Assembly (NCBI GenBank): GCA_041685645.1
Contig: JAWLFI010000008.1
Location: forward strand, 1-30,090
Direction: 5' to 3'
Length of the DNA: 30,090 nt
Origin: JAWLFI01 sp041685645
Lineage (GTDB): Bacteria > Bacteroidota > Bacteroidia > Chitinophagales > Saprospiraceae
The notes beneath the pieces are model-generated. The model searched no databases. It had not been told where the DNA came from and worked only from the letters and a program-made list of their open reading frames with translations. The position numbers and the translations under genes were made by a program. Positions 14,986 to 22,973 of this stretch are shown one piece after another. Positions within the stretch are counted from its first letter, which is position 1, and each line of letters opens with the position of its first letter.

Positions 14986-16717
14986 AGCTTGATGTTTCTA
15001 TGGCATTTTCAAAATACCCCGGTTTCATGGCAGTGAGGGGTAGATCCCAGCTGCGTTTTACGAGAATGGGTTGCAAAGGCGCTGCCAATAATAGTATGGG
15101 CTGAGCCTCCATGACCATTCGCTGAAATTTCCGATAGTGAGGCATGGCCTGCTCGGGAACTGCCGTATTGCGTATTTTCTCTATGACCATATCAGAAGAA
15201 TCATCGCCAAATTGAGTATAGTTACCTCCCCCGCCACCAATGTTGTCGGTGTGCCAGCTCTGATAAGGGTCATAGGGAAAGGGAGAGGACCGAATCGAAA
15301 GAGGAGTCATTTGAAAGGTGCCTGCTCGCATGGTTTCCAAAATGTTTCTAAAGGGTTGCGTTGTGATTTCTATATTCATACCTACTTTGCCGGCATTTTC
15401 CACCAGATTGAGCGCTATAGATTGACTTAAAGCACTCCCGGTAATCTGTAGGTTGAGATCAAGTGAAATCCTCTCTCCATCTACTGTTCTTTTCTCTCTA
15501 ATGCCGTTGCCCGAGATATCCAACCAACCATGGTCCTTCAGAATTTCCTCGGCCTTTTCAAGGTCAAAAGGTGTCACGGAAAGAGTAGAATCGAAAAAGG
15601 GCTTGGCCGGGTGGATGGGAGAGCTGGCTGGAATCCCATGCCCCTGCAGGACTTCATCGATAAACTGATCTACATCGACCAGATGGGCTAAGGCCCGACG
15701 AACTCCTTTATCTTTCAGTACCGGATCATTCGTATTGAGCAGGACGACGTACTGATTGAGTACCTGAGTGTAGTGTATCTCATAATTTTTCATCGTCTCT
15801 ACTTCCTTCCGGAGTTCTCTCACTTGCAAGGGACTAATGTCGCTGAGAATGTCGATTTGTCCCGACTTTAATAGTTGAATAGCTGTCGATTCATCCGGAA
15901 TGATTTCATAGACCAGACTTTGGGGGCGAGCTTCCATGAGAATGTGCTTTTCGGGTAGATTCGCACCCCACCAGGAAGGCACTCTTTTCAATCGTATATA
16001 CCGTCCCGTCTCCCATTGATCGAGTTGATAGGGCCCGCTGCCCCGGACTTGGTCCCGGCTAAATGCAGCGGAGGTGATGCGCTCTACCCAGGGCTCCAAA
16101 GTTGGAGGTACGCTGTCGAGCTCTTTTAATTCACGCAAAGAGTAGGATTTCAATAAGCCCTCCTCATCGTAGTGATAGGCAGGGAATACGGTCAGGCCGC
16201 CAGTCGCCGGCAGCGCCAATATATAAGATTGAGAGAAGTGGAAGGAAAATGACAAAGAATCCGCATCAGAATAGCTGACGGAATCTACCATGTCAAAATA
16301 AGAGCGGAGATTACTCTGCTCCATGCCGGGAGCAAAAATAGCTTTGATGGTGAATTCGATATCTTCAACTGAAATGCGGGAACCGTTGGGCCAGCGGGCA
16401 TCCGGACGCAGTTCAAAATCGATCCGCATTTTATTACTATCCACCATTTGGACATCCGGCACTTTTTTTAACAAAATTGGCTCCAGTTCAAAGGTTTCAG
16501 GGTGAGGAGCTAAGAGTGGCAGAAAAATCTTTGACTCTATCTGTTGACTGATTCCCGTTTTCGATAAAAGAGGATGCAGGCGGTCGGGCTCCTCCTGGAT
16601 CCGAATCGTAATTCGATCGACCTCTTCGGCCTGATGATTATCCGTGCAGGAAAGAACTGACAGGACGAGGAGAAGAGCCCATCCTGAAATAATTGTGAAT
16701 CTTAGGGTGCGTGTCAT
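14963..16717 (-). CDS. ABC importer solute-binding lipoprotein, family 5 (oligopeptide type)
   Basis: 584 residues, ATG start. A lipoprotein signal (hydrophobic WALLLVLSVL, then SC) puts the lipidated Cys near residue 24. The mature protein has the SBP_bac_5 layout: EEPDRLHPLLSK near the start, the family segment WPNGSRISVEDIEFTIKA (about 108-125), GSGPYQLDQWETGRYIRLKR in the middle, then VRRALAHLVDVDQFI, and a C-terminal lobe with YDPYQSWHTDNIGGGGGNYTQFGD. It captures the ligand outside the inner membrane and delivers it to the two permeases encoded next. It is the first gene of the operon. A 16-bp perfect palindrome lies 6 bases before its ATG and is a candidate operator. Confidence 0.92.
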   Translation of the reverse strand: MTRTLRFTIISGWALLLVLSVLSCTDNHQAEEVDRITIRIQEEPDRLHPLLSKTGISQQIESKIFLPLLAPHPETFELEPILLKKVPDVQMVDSNKMRIDFELRPDARWPNGSRISVEDIEFTIKAIFAPGMEQSNLRSYFDMVDSVSYSDADSLSFSFHFSQSYILALPATGGLTVFPAYHYDEEGLLKSYSLRELKELDSVPPTLEPWVERITSAAFSRDQVRGSGPYQLDQWETGRYIRLKRVPSWWGANLPEKHILMEARPQSLVYEIIPDESTAIQLLKSGQIDILSDISPLQVRELRKEVETMKNYEIHYTQVLNQYVVLLNTNDPVLKDKGVRRALAHLVDVDQFIDEVLQGHGIPASSPIHPAKPFFDSTLSVTPFDLEKAEEILKDHGWLDISGNGIREKRTVDGERISLDLNLQITGSALSQSIALNLVENAGKVGMNIEITTQPFRNILETMRAGTFQMTPLSIRSSPFPYDPYQSWHTDNIGGGGGNYTQFGDDSSDMVIEKIRNTAVPEQAMPHYRKFQRMVMEAQPILLLAAPLQPILVKRSWDLPLTAMKPGYFENAIETSSYESPRAQ

Positions 16718-16722
16718 ATCCT

Positions 16723-16738
16723 AAAAGTAGCTACTTTT
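16723..16738. promoter_or_regulatory. 16-bp perfect palindrome just upstream of the importer operon
   Basis: AAAAGTAGCTACTTTT is self-complementary and ends 6 bases from the binding-protein ATG. Each arm resembles a -7 box: TACTTTTG on the plus strand (16732-16739, exact TAnnTTTG) and TACTTTTA on the minus strand (one mismatch). It may be an operator or a pair of overlapping promoter elements. No -33 partner was found. Confidence 0.4.
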
Positions 16739-16964
16739 GGCGGTATTTAAAAGTTTTTTCTTGCCTCTCTCGAGAAGCCCTGCATAAATTTAAAACTGAA
16801 GTGGGCTCTAAAGCCGAAAAATGCAAGCATTTTTCGCCCTTCGGGCCGAATAAAATTCAAATCCTTGATTTGTAATATTTTACAAAAATTGTCTGGAAAT
16901 GCACTTCCAAATCAAGATACCCAAATTTGGTTCTTAACATTTGAATGAGTTCGAGGATTAACCC

Positions 16965-17079
16965 ATTGATAAACGATTGGTTTCCAATATACAATCATAA
17001 ACATAGGTAATCCTTGTCCTAAAATTCATGAATAATTCGGGCTAAGCCTGCGACAATATTTATGATTTAGTTTATCAAT
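16965..17079. repeat. Nested inverted repeat of about 115 bp
   Basis: The outer arms ATTGATAAAC (16965-16974) and GTTTATCAAT (17070-17079) are perfect 10-bp complements. Inside them AATCATAAA (16993-17001) and TTTATGATT (17059-17067) are perfect 9-bp complements. The inner arms are separated by 57 bases. The order allows one long imperfect hairpin. It could be a small non-coding RNA, a remnant of a miniature mobile element, or a protein-binding site. No target-site duplication was found. Confidence 0.5.
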
Positions 17080-17184
17080 AAAGCGAGTTAACTTCCTCAT
17101 ATCGGTGGGATTCTACCCCGGATACTCCCTGAGATTGCTGGCTGGAATCAAAAACTTTGTAGGCATAGATTCAGTTGTATGTAT

Positions 17185-18090
17185 ATGAGTAAAAAAGTAA
17201 TCATCGCCGGTGGAAGTGGAATGATAGGAGGAGTTTTGACGAAACTATTATTAAAAAATGGATACGAAGTAAGTTGGTTATCTCACTCGGGCAGTTCCGG
17301 GCCGGTTCCCGTGCATGCATGGGCGCCGGAGAAAGGAGAGTTGCCGGAACGAGAGATTCGGTCGAGCCATTATATTATCAATCTGGCGGGAGCCGGCATT
17401 GCAGATCAGCGGTGGACTGAAAGGCGCAAGGAAATCATCCGTTCCTCCAGAGTGGACGGAAACCGCACCATCGCACGTCTTTTGAAAGAGGATTCGGGGC
17501 GCGTAGAGGCCTATCTATCCTCGGCAGCAATGGGCATCTATGGAGATCGCGGAGACGATTGGTGTAAAGAAACAGATCGCACCCCGGGCGAAGGTTTTTT
17601 GGTGCAGGTTTGTCGAGATTGGGAGTCGGCGATTGGTGAAGTGCAGAGCACAGGCGTTCGGACCGTAGCTTTTCGAATAAGCGTAGTGCTGTCGAATACA
17701 GGCGGTGCTTTACCCAAAATGACAGCGCCGATGAAATTGGGGGTTGCGAGCTATTTTGGCTGGGGACAGCAATATTATTCATGGATTCACATCGACGATG
17801 TGGCCCGCCTTTTCCACTACGCTATGGAAAGTAATTTGTCAGGAATATTCAACGCGGCGGCTCCAGACCCCAGAAAGATGAAGAATTGGATCAGCACTAT
17901 GGCGGATCAATATCCCGGAAAACAACTCTTGTTGCCCGCACCTGCTTTCGGTTTGCGATTGGTTTTTGGAGAAATGGCAGATGTGTTGTTGAACAGTAAC
18001 CGCCTGGATGTTTCCAAAATTCAAAAAGCGGGTTTTGAGTGGAAATTTTCCGAATTGGAAGCTGCCGCAAAATCTCTTTTTTCAGAATGA
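17185..18090 (+). CDS. TIGR01777 family (YfcH-like) epimerase/SDR protein
   Basis: 301 residues from ATG 17185; an ATG two codons earlier (17179) is also possible, but MSKKVIIAGG is the normal opening of the family. An extended-SDR Rossmann fold opens with AGGSGMIG (nucleotide binding). It continues with IINLAGAGIADQRWTERRKEIIRSSRVDGNR, the most recognisable stretch of the family, then SSAAMGIYGDRGD, where the usual active-site Tyr is present, and FRISVVLSNTGGALPKM. YYSWIHIDDVARLF and GIFNAAAP follow in the sugar-epimerase-like half. The C-terminal DUF1731 part covers about 250-300. It is an NAD(P)-dependent enzyme of unproven substrate. It has no operon partner and converges on the M23 peptidase across a GC-rich island. 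Confidence 0.93.
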   Translation: MSKKVIIAGGSGMIGGVLTKLLLKNGYEVSWLSHSGSSGPVPVHAWAPEKGELPEREIRSSHYIINLAGAGIADQRWTERRKEIIRSSRVDGNRTIARLLKEDSGRVEAYLSSAAMGIYGDRGDDWCKETDRTPGEGFLVQVCRDWESAIGEVQSTGVRTVAFRISVVLSNTGGALPKMTAPMKLGVASYFGWGQQYYSWIHIDDVARLFHYAMESNLSGIFNAAAPDPRKMKNWISTMADQYPGKQLLLPAPAFGLRLVFGEMADVLLNSNRLDVSKIQKAGFEWKFSELEAAAKSLFSE

Positions 18091-18418
18091 GCTGAATTTC
18101 CTGAGCTCTGGTTTCATTTTTATGATTTGGGCGCCGCCGCCATCCGCCGGAAGGCGGCCGCTACGTTTCGGGGCTCGTTCAGGATTCGGCCTCTGTCCTC
18201 GAGATCGCCGTGGGCGATACTCGGGACTCCGGCCGCTTCACTCGGCCCTTGCCCCTCCCCAAATCCTTGGTGAGTGGCGCGGTCTCACGCACCCTCGCGG
18301 GTGCGTGCCCCCTTCACATCGCTGGCGCGAGAGATGTGTCTTGTCCACTTATGGGGGGCAAACAATGCTCCTTCTAATAATACGAGTAAAACCAAGAGAG
18401 GTGAAGGAGAAATGAGCA
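18091..18418. other. GC-rich hairpin island 2 (convergent spacer)
   Basis: This 328-bp spacer lies between two genes that converge. It holds a row of stem-loops: CCGCC-GGAA-GGCGG (18144-18157, a GNRA-type loop), GAGATCGCC/GGCGATACTC with one bulge (18201-18222), a perfect 9-bp stem CACGCACCC/GGGTGCGTG with a TCGC loop (18286-18307), and CACATC/GATGTG (18315-18338). AATGCTC (18364-18370) and GAGCATT (18414-18420) form a further inverted repeat at the peptidase end. The open frame across it translates to a Pro/Arg/Gly-rich string without coding character. Any terminators for the two genes would be here, but no stem is followed by a clear T-run. Confidence 0.6.
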
Positions 18419-19294
18419 TTAGTCCTCGAAGGAGATGAATTGAGAGGGATCCAGAGACTGCCCATTATACCACAATTCAAAATGCAAGTGCGGACCGCTC
18501 GTGAGGTGTCCTGTATTTCCTATAATTGCTATTGCTTCTCCAGCCATCACGGATTGTCCCGTTTTTTTCAATAACGCGGAGTTATGCTTGTAGTAAGATA
18601 TGAGATTGTCATCGTGCTGAATCCCAATGGTGTATCCCGTTTCCATAGTCCAGTCTGCCGATATAACAATTCCGTCATCTACTGACATGATCGGACTTAG
18701 TGCCGGGGCTAAAATATCCACTCCGTAGTGTTCCTTCGAGGTCTGAAAATGAGCACTGATCACCCCTTTCAAGGGAGAAACCAAAGTCCTTTGCCGCAAC
18801 ATTTCAGGGTTGGATTTGCTGTTATTGACTACTCGGGGTAGCCCCAGACCGCGATTATCGGGTGCCGATACCTTTTTTCTTAATTCTTCGTCCTCTTCAA
18901 TGCGTTCGACGATTTTATTTTTCCGGGTCGACTCTTCTTCCCCCATGAAAGATTCTGAATCATCCGAATGATTTCCACTCAATAAATTCTGCACCTTTTC
19001 TATGTACTGGGAATTCTCCTCCGACTCTTGTTCTAAATTATTCACCTCTCGCAGGAGTTTAACGTATACTTTGTTCTCCGTGATGTCAGCATATCCGGGG
19101 ACCCAATACCTCAAAGGCGTGAAACTAATGAGCGAGGCCGTAAGTACTGCCACGAGCAGGATAGAAGTAATGGAGAATAAGACTACGTGCATCATCCGAA
19201 ACTTTAGTGTCTTTATTTTCTCCAGATTTTCGTTATCGAGTACGATCGCTCGAAACGTCCTGGACCAAACACTATTCTCCTTTTTCGCACTCAT
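18419..19294 (-). CDS. M23 family metallopeptidase (LytM/peptidoglycan DD-endopeptidase-like), membrane-anchored
   Basis: 291 residues from ATG 19294; longer starts at 19321 (ATG) and 19324 (TTG) are open but give an unusual N-terminus. One membrane helix (about 35-58) follows a basic cytoplasmic start, then a coiled-coil-like Glu/Asn-rich linker (75-145), then the peptidase domain (about 172-288). All zinc and catalytic residues are present: HYGVD with His189 and Asp193, His237 in YYKHNS, and HLHFELW with His269 and His271. It should cleave peptidoglycan cross-links from the periplasmic face of the inner membrane. Proteins of this build are common in Bacteroidota. It is divergent from sprE and shares the intergenic region with it. 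Confidence 0.93.
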   Translation of the reverse strand: MSAKKENSVWSRTFRAIVLDNENLEKIKTLKFRMMHVVLFSITSILLVAVLTASLISFTPLRYWVPGYADITENKVYVKLLREVNNLEQESEENSQYIEKVQNLLSGNHSDDSESFMGEEESTRKNKIVERIEEDEELRKKVSAPDNRGLGLPRVVNNSKSNPEMLRQRTLVSPLKGVISAHFQTSKEHYGVDILAPALSPIMSVDDGIVISADWTMETGYTIGIQHDDNLISYYKHNSALLKKTGQSVMAGEAIAIIGNTGHLTSGPHLHFELWYNGQSLDPSQFISFED

Positions 19295-19360
19295 ACTCAA
19301 TAAGTTATTCCATGCACACATCAATAAAACAAAGAAAATCTATAATTTTGTAAAAAGTTT

Positions 19361-19382
19361 TATCTTTGCTCCTGCAAAGGTA
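19361..19382. promoter_or_regulatory. Dyad with facing -7 boxes between the peptidase and sprE genes
   Basis: TATCTTTGC (19361-19369) and GCAAAGGTA (19374-19382) are inverted copies matching at 8 of 9 positions around TCCT. Each arm contains an exact TAnnTTTG box: TATCTTTG on the plus strand (toward sprE) and TACCTTTG on the minus strand (toward the peptidase). A further plus-strand box TAATTTTG lies at 19343-19350. No good -33 elements were found at the usual spacing. The 5' leader of sprE would be about 160 bases. Confidence 0.45.
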
Positions 19383-19535
19383 ATACAAATCTAAGAAACG
19401 CGCTCATTACCCAACTATTGCGCGTTGTAAAATACTGACTATACAGAGAAATTTACACTGCCATTAATCAAATGTAATAATCACTAGCATTTAGAAGTTT
19501 AACTACTAATCTAGTTGGTAAATCATGTACTCCCT

Positions 19536-22436
19536 ATGCGCCTTATTCAATATTCTGTATTATTCCTTTTGCTCTTTGTCCTGGTCTCTTCTTGCACCAC
19601 AACGAAGAGGAAGGGAGATGTATCCAAGATTAAGAAATTTTACCACAACACCACAGCTCAATACAATGGTTATTTTAACGCCAATGAACTCATAGAAGAT
19701 GCTCTGAAGCAAATTGAATACAGCTACGAAGATAACTACAATCAACTCATTCCAATTTATAAGTGGACCGAAGCGCCGAATATTGAGCAGTATTACTCAT
19801 CTTTAGATACTGCGATAAAAAAAGTCTCTGTAGTCGTTTCTCTTCATACTGAAGCCAAATGGACAGACGATTGCTATTTGCTGGCGGGCAAAGCGCATTA
19901 CATCAAGCGAGATTATGAAGAAGCGGAGAGAACTTTGGAGTATGTGATCAGTGAATTTGATCCAACGGATCCATCAGGGCGCTTTTGGGAATTCCGGCAA
20001 GATGAAATAAGAAAGGAAAAGCAGGACGAAAAAAAGGCAGAGAGAAAGGCGAGAAAGAAAAAGAGAAAAGAAGAGAAAAAGGCCAGAAAAAAAGCGCGAA
20101 AGGAAAGAAAGAAGGAGAGAGTTCGCCGAAAGAAAGCGCGTGAAAAGGGTAAACGCGTTGAGCCATCACTGACGAAAGAAGAACAGAAAGAGGAAGAATT
20201 AGCGAAGTTGAGCAAAGATGTGGAGAAATCTGCTAGTGAGACAAAAAATGCACTATATGAGCCGAGTTTTGACTCCGATGAATATACCAAGTGGGGCCAT
20301 GAACCGGCCTTTAAGGAAGGACAATTGTGGTTGGCAAGAACTTATATAGAAAGAGACAATTTCAGCAATGCTCAGAACTTATTGCGCAAGCTATTATACG
20401 ACGAGGAATTAGATCGCAAACTCAAAGAACTCGCCTTTGCCTCCATGGCTGAACTGCATCTCAAGCGCAGAGAATTTGAGAGAGCGATACCTCATTTAGA
20501 GGATGCCTTAAATGTGGGTGGAAAGCGCAATCAAAACGCTCGCTATGCTTATCTCTTGGGACAGTTGTACCAATTGGTCGGAAATACCAAAAAATCAGGG
20601 GAGTATTATGCAGAGGCGGGAAAGCTTAGTAATCGATACGATATGGAGTTCGCTTCCAAGATCAATCAAATCAAAAACGAATACTTCAACGGAGCGGAGA
20701 CCCGCCAGGGTAGTTATGACAGGATTGATAAAATGATTGATGACTCTAAGAATTACGAGTATCTGGATCAACTCTTTTTCACGAAAGCACAGATTGCAAA
20801 GGAAGCAGGGGATATGGACGAAGCTCGGGAGTTTTTAGCTCTAGCTTTGGATAATAATACGGGCAATCAGACGATTGTTTTGGAGGCATATTACACCTTG
20901 GGTACTTATTATTTTGATCAAGATCAGTTTGATAAGGCGAAGTTGTATCACGATAGTATTATGCAAGTCATACCCAAGTCGGATCCGCGCTATGTGAAGA
21001 CCAGGAACCGCCACAAAAGCTTGCAAATTATCGACGAGCAGCAGCAGATTTTAGCGAAAAACGATTCTGCATTGATCATTGCTGAGATGTCGCCGGAGGA
21101 AAGACAAGAGCTGATTGAAAAGAGAAGACAACAAGACCAACGTGAAAAAGATCGCGAACAGCAAAAACAAGCGGCCCAAAAGGGCAGTGGCTCCGGATAT
21201 GAAGGCCCTGTTGCTGGAAGTAAGTCCTCTGATTTCTTTGCTTATGATCCGCAAAAAGTGCGACGAGGAAAAACTGCGTTTGAGATGAAATGGGGCAATC
21301 GTGCCTTGCGGGATGACTGGAGAAGGAATTCAGAGTCATCTTCAGACGGTGAGGACTCCAGCGAAGAATTGCAGGAAGAAAATGAGATAGCACAAGAGGA
21401 AGAAATAAAGGGACAAGAATTACTCGGAGATTATCCAAAGACAAAATTGGAAAAATCAGCAGTTCGCCAGGAAGTCGTCGATGCAATGTATGCATTGGCT
21501 GTCGTCTATAGAGAGCGATTGCAGCGACCCGATTTGGCCGTTCTCCTGCTAGAGGACTTAGTGAAGCGATTTCCGCGATCTACCAAAGAAATTGAAGCCT
21601 TGTATTCTTTGATTCTCTCTTATCGCGATGTTGGGGATAGTGAAAAGGAGAAGAAATTTACCGATATATTGGTCGAGCGATATCCTCAATCTAAATTTGC
21701 TCGTATCGTTCAGGATCCCGATTTTGTAAATGAACTGCAGGAAGAGGAAAAGAAATTGGAGAATCACTACCAGAAAACATTCCTATCTTTTGAAAGTGGA
21801 AACTACGAACGGGCCAAATCATTGGCGGAGCAGGGTATGCGAATGAATGTCACCGATGAGAGTTACATGCCAAAGTTCATGATGATAAAAGCAATGTGTG
21901 CAGGTAAGGTTGAAGGCCGTGAGGCATACACACAGGAATTAACTGCTTTGGTCAAGACCTATGAACGCTCAGATGAGGCTGCCAGAGCTCGGGAGATTAT
22001 CAGGTTTTTAGGAGGATCTGGCTCAGCCTTCGTCAAGACAGAGGGCCAAATTGGTGACTTTAAGACCGAGGACGATAAATTGCACTATGTCTTAGCCGTG
22101 TTGTACAACAGTCGCGACCTCGATATGAATCGCTGCAAAATCAGTGTCTCCGACTTTAACAAAGAATATTACGATCTCAAAAAATTGGCAGTGTCCAACA
22201 TCTTTTTGGATTTAAATTCCGGCATCCCACTGATTATTGTCAGAAGCTTTGATAACAAAGCGGATGCCATGAAATACTATCAGACTGTCAAGCAGGAGAG
22301 CGAAAACTTTTTGCCGGAAAAAGCGGAATACGATCTATTTGCAGCTACTCAGAGGAATTACCGAATTATTCTAAAGCAAAGGACAATTGAGGGATACAGA
22401 CCGTTTTTTGAGGAATTTTACTTGAGGACAGATTAG
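19536..22436 (+). CDS. sprE: SprE/PorW-like TPR lipoprotein of gliding and type IX secretion
   Basis: 966 residues from ATG 19536; a TTG seven codons earlier extends the frame but would spoil the signal peptide. The lipoprotein signal MRLIQYSVLFLLLFVLVSS is followed by Cys20. The conserved SprE opening follows: KIKKFYHNTTAQYNGYFNAN (34-53), then TPR-like helical repeats (YLLAGKAHYIKRDYEEAERTL; LWLARTYIERDNFSNAQNLL; AYLLGQLYQLVGNTKKSGEYY; AYYTLGTYYFDQDQFDKAKLY; AMYALAVVYRERLQRPDLAVLL). Residues about 160-207 are an extreme Lys/Arg run. A second charged Gln/Glu/Ser-rich stretch lies near 520-640. The C-terminus repeats a small fold (KLHYVLAVLYNS and YDLFAATQRNYRIIL) typical of SprE. In Flavobacterium SprE is needed for gliding and T9SS secretion, and PorW links the PorLM motor to the outer membrane. 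It converges on the biotin carrier gene with 27 bases between them. Confidence 0.88.
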   Translation: MRLIQYSVLFLLLFVLVSSCTTTKRKGDVSKIKKFYHNTTAQYNGYFNANELIEDALKQIEYSYEDNYNQLIPIYKWTEAPNIEQYYSSLDTAIKKVSVVVSLHTEAKWTDDCYLLAGKAHYIKRDYEEAERTLEYVISEFDPTDPSGRFWEFRQDEIRKEKQDEKKAERKARKKKRKEEKKARKKARKERKKERVRRKKAREKGKRVEPSLTKEEQKEEELAKLSKDVEKSASETKNALYEPSFDSDEYTKWGHEPAFKEGQLWLARTYIERDNFSNAQNLLRKLLYDEELDRKLKELAFASMAELHLKRREFERAIPHLEDALNVGGKRNQNARYAYLLGQLYQLVGNTKKSGEYYAEAGKLSNRYDMEFASKINQIKNEYFNGAETRQGSYDRIDKMIDDSKNYEYLDQLFFTKAQIAKEAGDMDEAREFLALALDNNTGNQTIVLEAYYTLGTYYFDQDQFDKAKLYHDSIMQVIPKSDPRYVKTRNRHKSLQIIDEQQQILAKNDSALIIAEMSPEERQELIEKRRQQDQREKDREQQKQAAQKGSGSGYEGPVAGSKSSDFFAYDPQKVRRGKTAFEMKWGNRALRDDWRRNSESSSDGEDSSEELQEENEIAQEEEIKGQELLGDYPKTKLEKSAVRQEVVDAMYALAVVYRERLQRPDLAVLLLEDLVKRFPRSTKEIEALYSLILSYRDVGDSEKEKKFTDILVERYPQSKFARIVQDPDFVNELQEEEKKLENHYQKTFLSFESGNYERAKSLAEQGMRMNVTDESYMPKFMMIKAMCAGKVEGREAYTQELTALVKTYERSDEAARAREIIRFLGGSGSAFVKTEGQIGDFKTEDDKLHYVLAVLYNSRDLDMNRCKISVSDFNKEYYDLKKLAVSNIFLDLNSGIPLIIVRSFDNKADAMKYYQTVKQESENFLPEKAEYDLFAATQRNYRIILKQRTIEGYRPFFEEFYLRTD

Positions 22437-22463
22437 AATTTCTTTCAGGAAGAATCGCTTGTT

Positions 22464-22973
22464 TTATTCTTCAGCTTCAGCAGTAGTATCCAGCAATTTT
22501 TGGTTTTTATCGACTGCCTCCTCTGCTTTTACGTGGATGTTTTTCACCAGACCTTTTTGGCTGCTCTTTATGACATTTTCCATTTTCATGGCCTCCAATA
22601 TGAGTAAGTCCTGACCGGCTTCTACCCATTGTCCTTCTTCTACTAGAATCGAGAGTACTTTGCCGGGCATAGGGGCTTTTATTTCTTCTCCATCGCCGGC
22701 ATTGATTTCATTGATTCCCAGCGCTTTAATCTTTCTTTGCAATGGCGTTTCAATAGAGATATTGTGAAGTGCTCCATTGACTAAAATTTGCGCGGTGCCG
22801 TGAGCCTCATCGAGTTGCTTCAACTCTATCTTGTAGCCTTTGTTTTTGTGAATCAGGTGATATTGATTGGTTCCGGTGGGAATCACATCAATACCTTCTG
22901 TTTCTTTGCCGTTCATATCAAATTCTGTGCGTTCATTCACGAGAAGGTGATACAGGAAATTATTCTCCGTCAT
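22464..22973 (-). CDS. Biotin carboxyl carrier protein (acyl-CoA carboxylase type)
   Basis: 169 residues from ATG 22973. The frame is open to 23018, but the extra 15 residues lie inside the preceding gene; this start still overlaps it by 14 bases. The C-terminal biotinyl domain (about 100-165) has IKAPMPGKVLSILVEEGQWVEAG and the biotinylation motif EAMKM with Lys130. The first 90 residues form the extra beta-rich domain seen in carriers of propionyl/acyl-CoA or pyruvate carboxylase-like enzymes. It carries carboxyl groups between a biotin carboxylase and a carboxyltransferase, neither of which is encoded nearby. It is last in the run from the bactofilin gene, where ATP synthase genes would be expected. 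Confidence 0.93.
   Translation of the reverse strand: MTENNFLYHLLVNERTEFDMNGKETEGIDVIPTGTNQYHLIHKNKGYKIELKQLDEAHGTAQILVNGALHNISIETPLQRKIKALGINEINAGDGEEIKAPMPGKVLSILVEEGQWVEAGQDLLILEAMKMENVIKSSQKGLVKNIHVKAEEAVDKNQKLLDTTAEAEE

Larger units (their letters stand above)
16718..17184. other. Intergenic region with two inverted-repeat structures
   Basis: This 467-bp gap lies between two divergent genes and holds no credible ORF. Besides the palindrome at 16723-16738 it has a 10-bp stem CGAAAAATGC/GCATTTTTCG with a 2-base loop (16815-16836), immediately followed by GCCC-TTC-GGGC, and a nested pair of inverted repeats spanning 16965-17079, listed separately. The epimerase-like gene must have its promoter here, but no TAnnTTTG box stands out close to it. 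Confidence 0.5.

Noticed and set aside
18008..18415. 135-codon plus-strand ORF across the end of the epimerase-like gene and the second island
   Set aside because: Its first part is an alternative frame of the epimerase-like gene and the rest is Pro/Arg/Gly-rich repeat translation; it does not read like a protein.
19913..20290. 125-codon minus-strand ORF rich in Phe and Ser inside sprE
   Set aside because: It is the complement of the Lys/Arg/Glu-rich stretch (AAG/GAA codons read as CTT/TTC) and has no independent support.
22437..22463. Possible terminator in the 27-base gap between sprE and the biotin carrier gene
   Set aside because: There is a weak TTCTT/AAGAA pairing, but the stem is short and AT-rich and there is no proper T-run on either strand.
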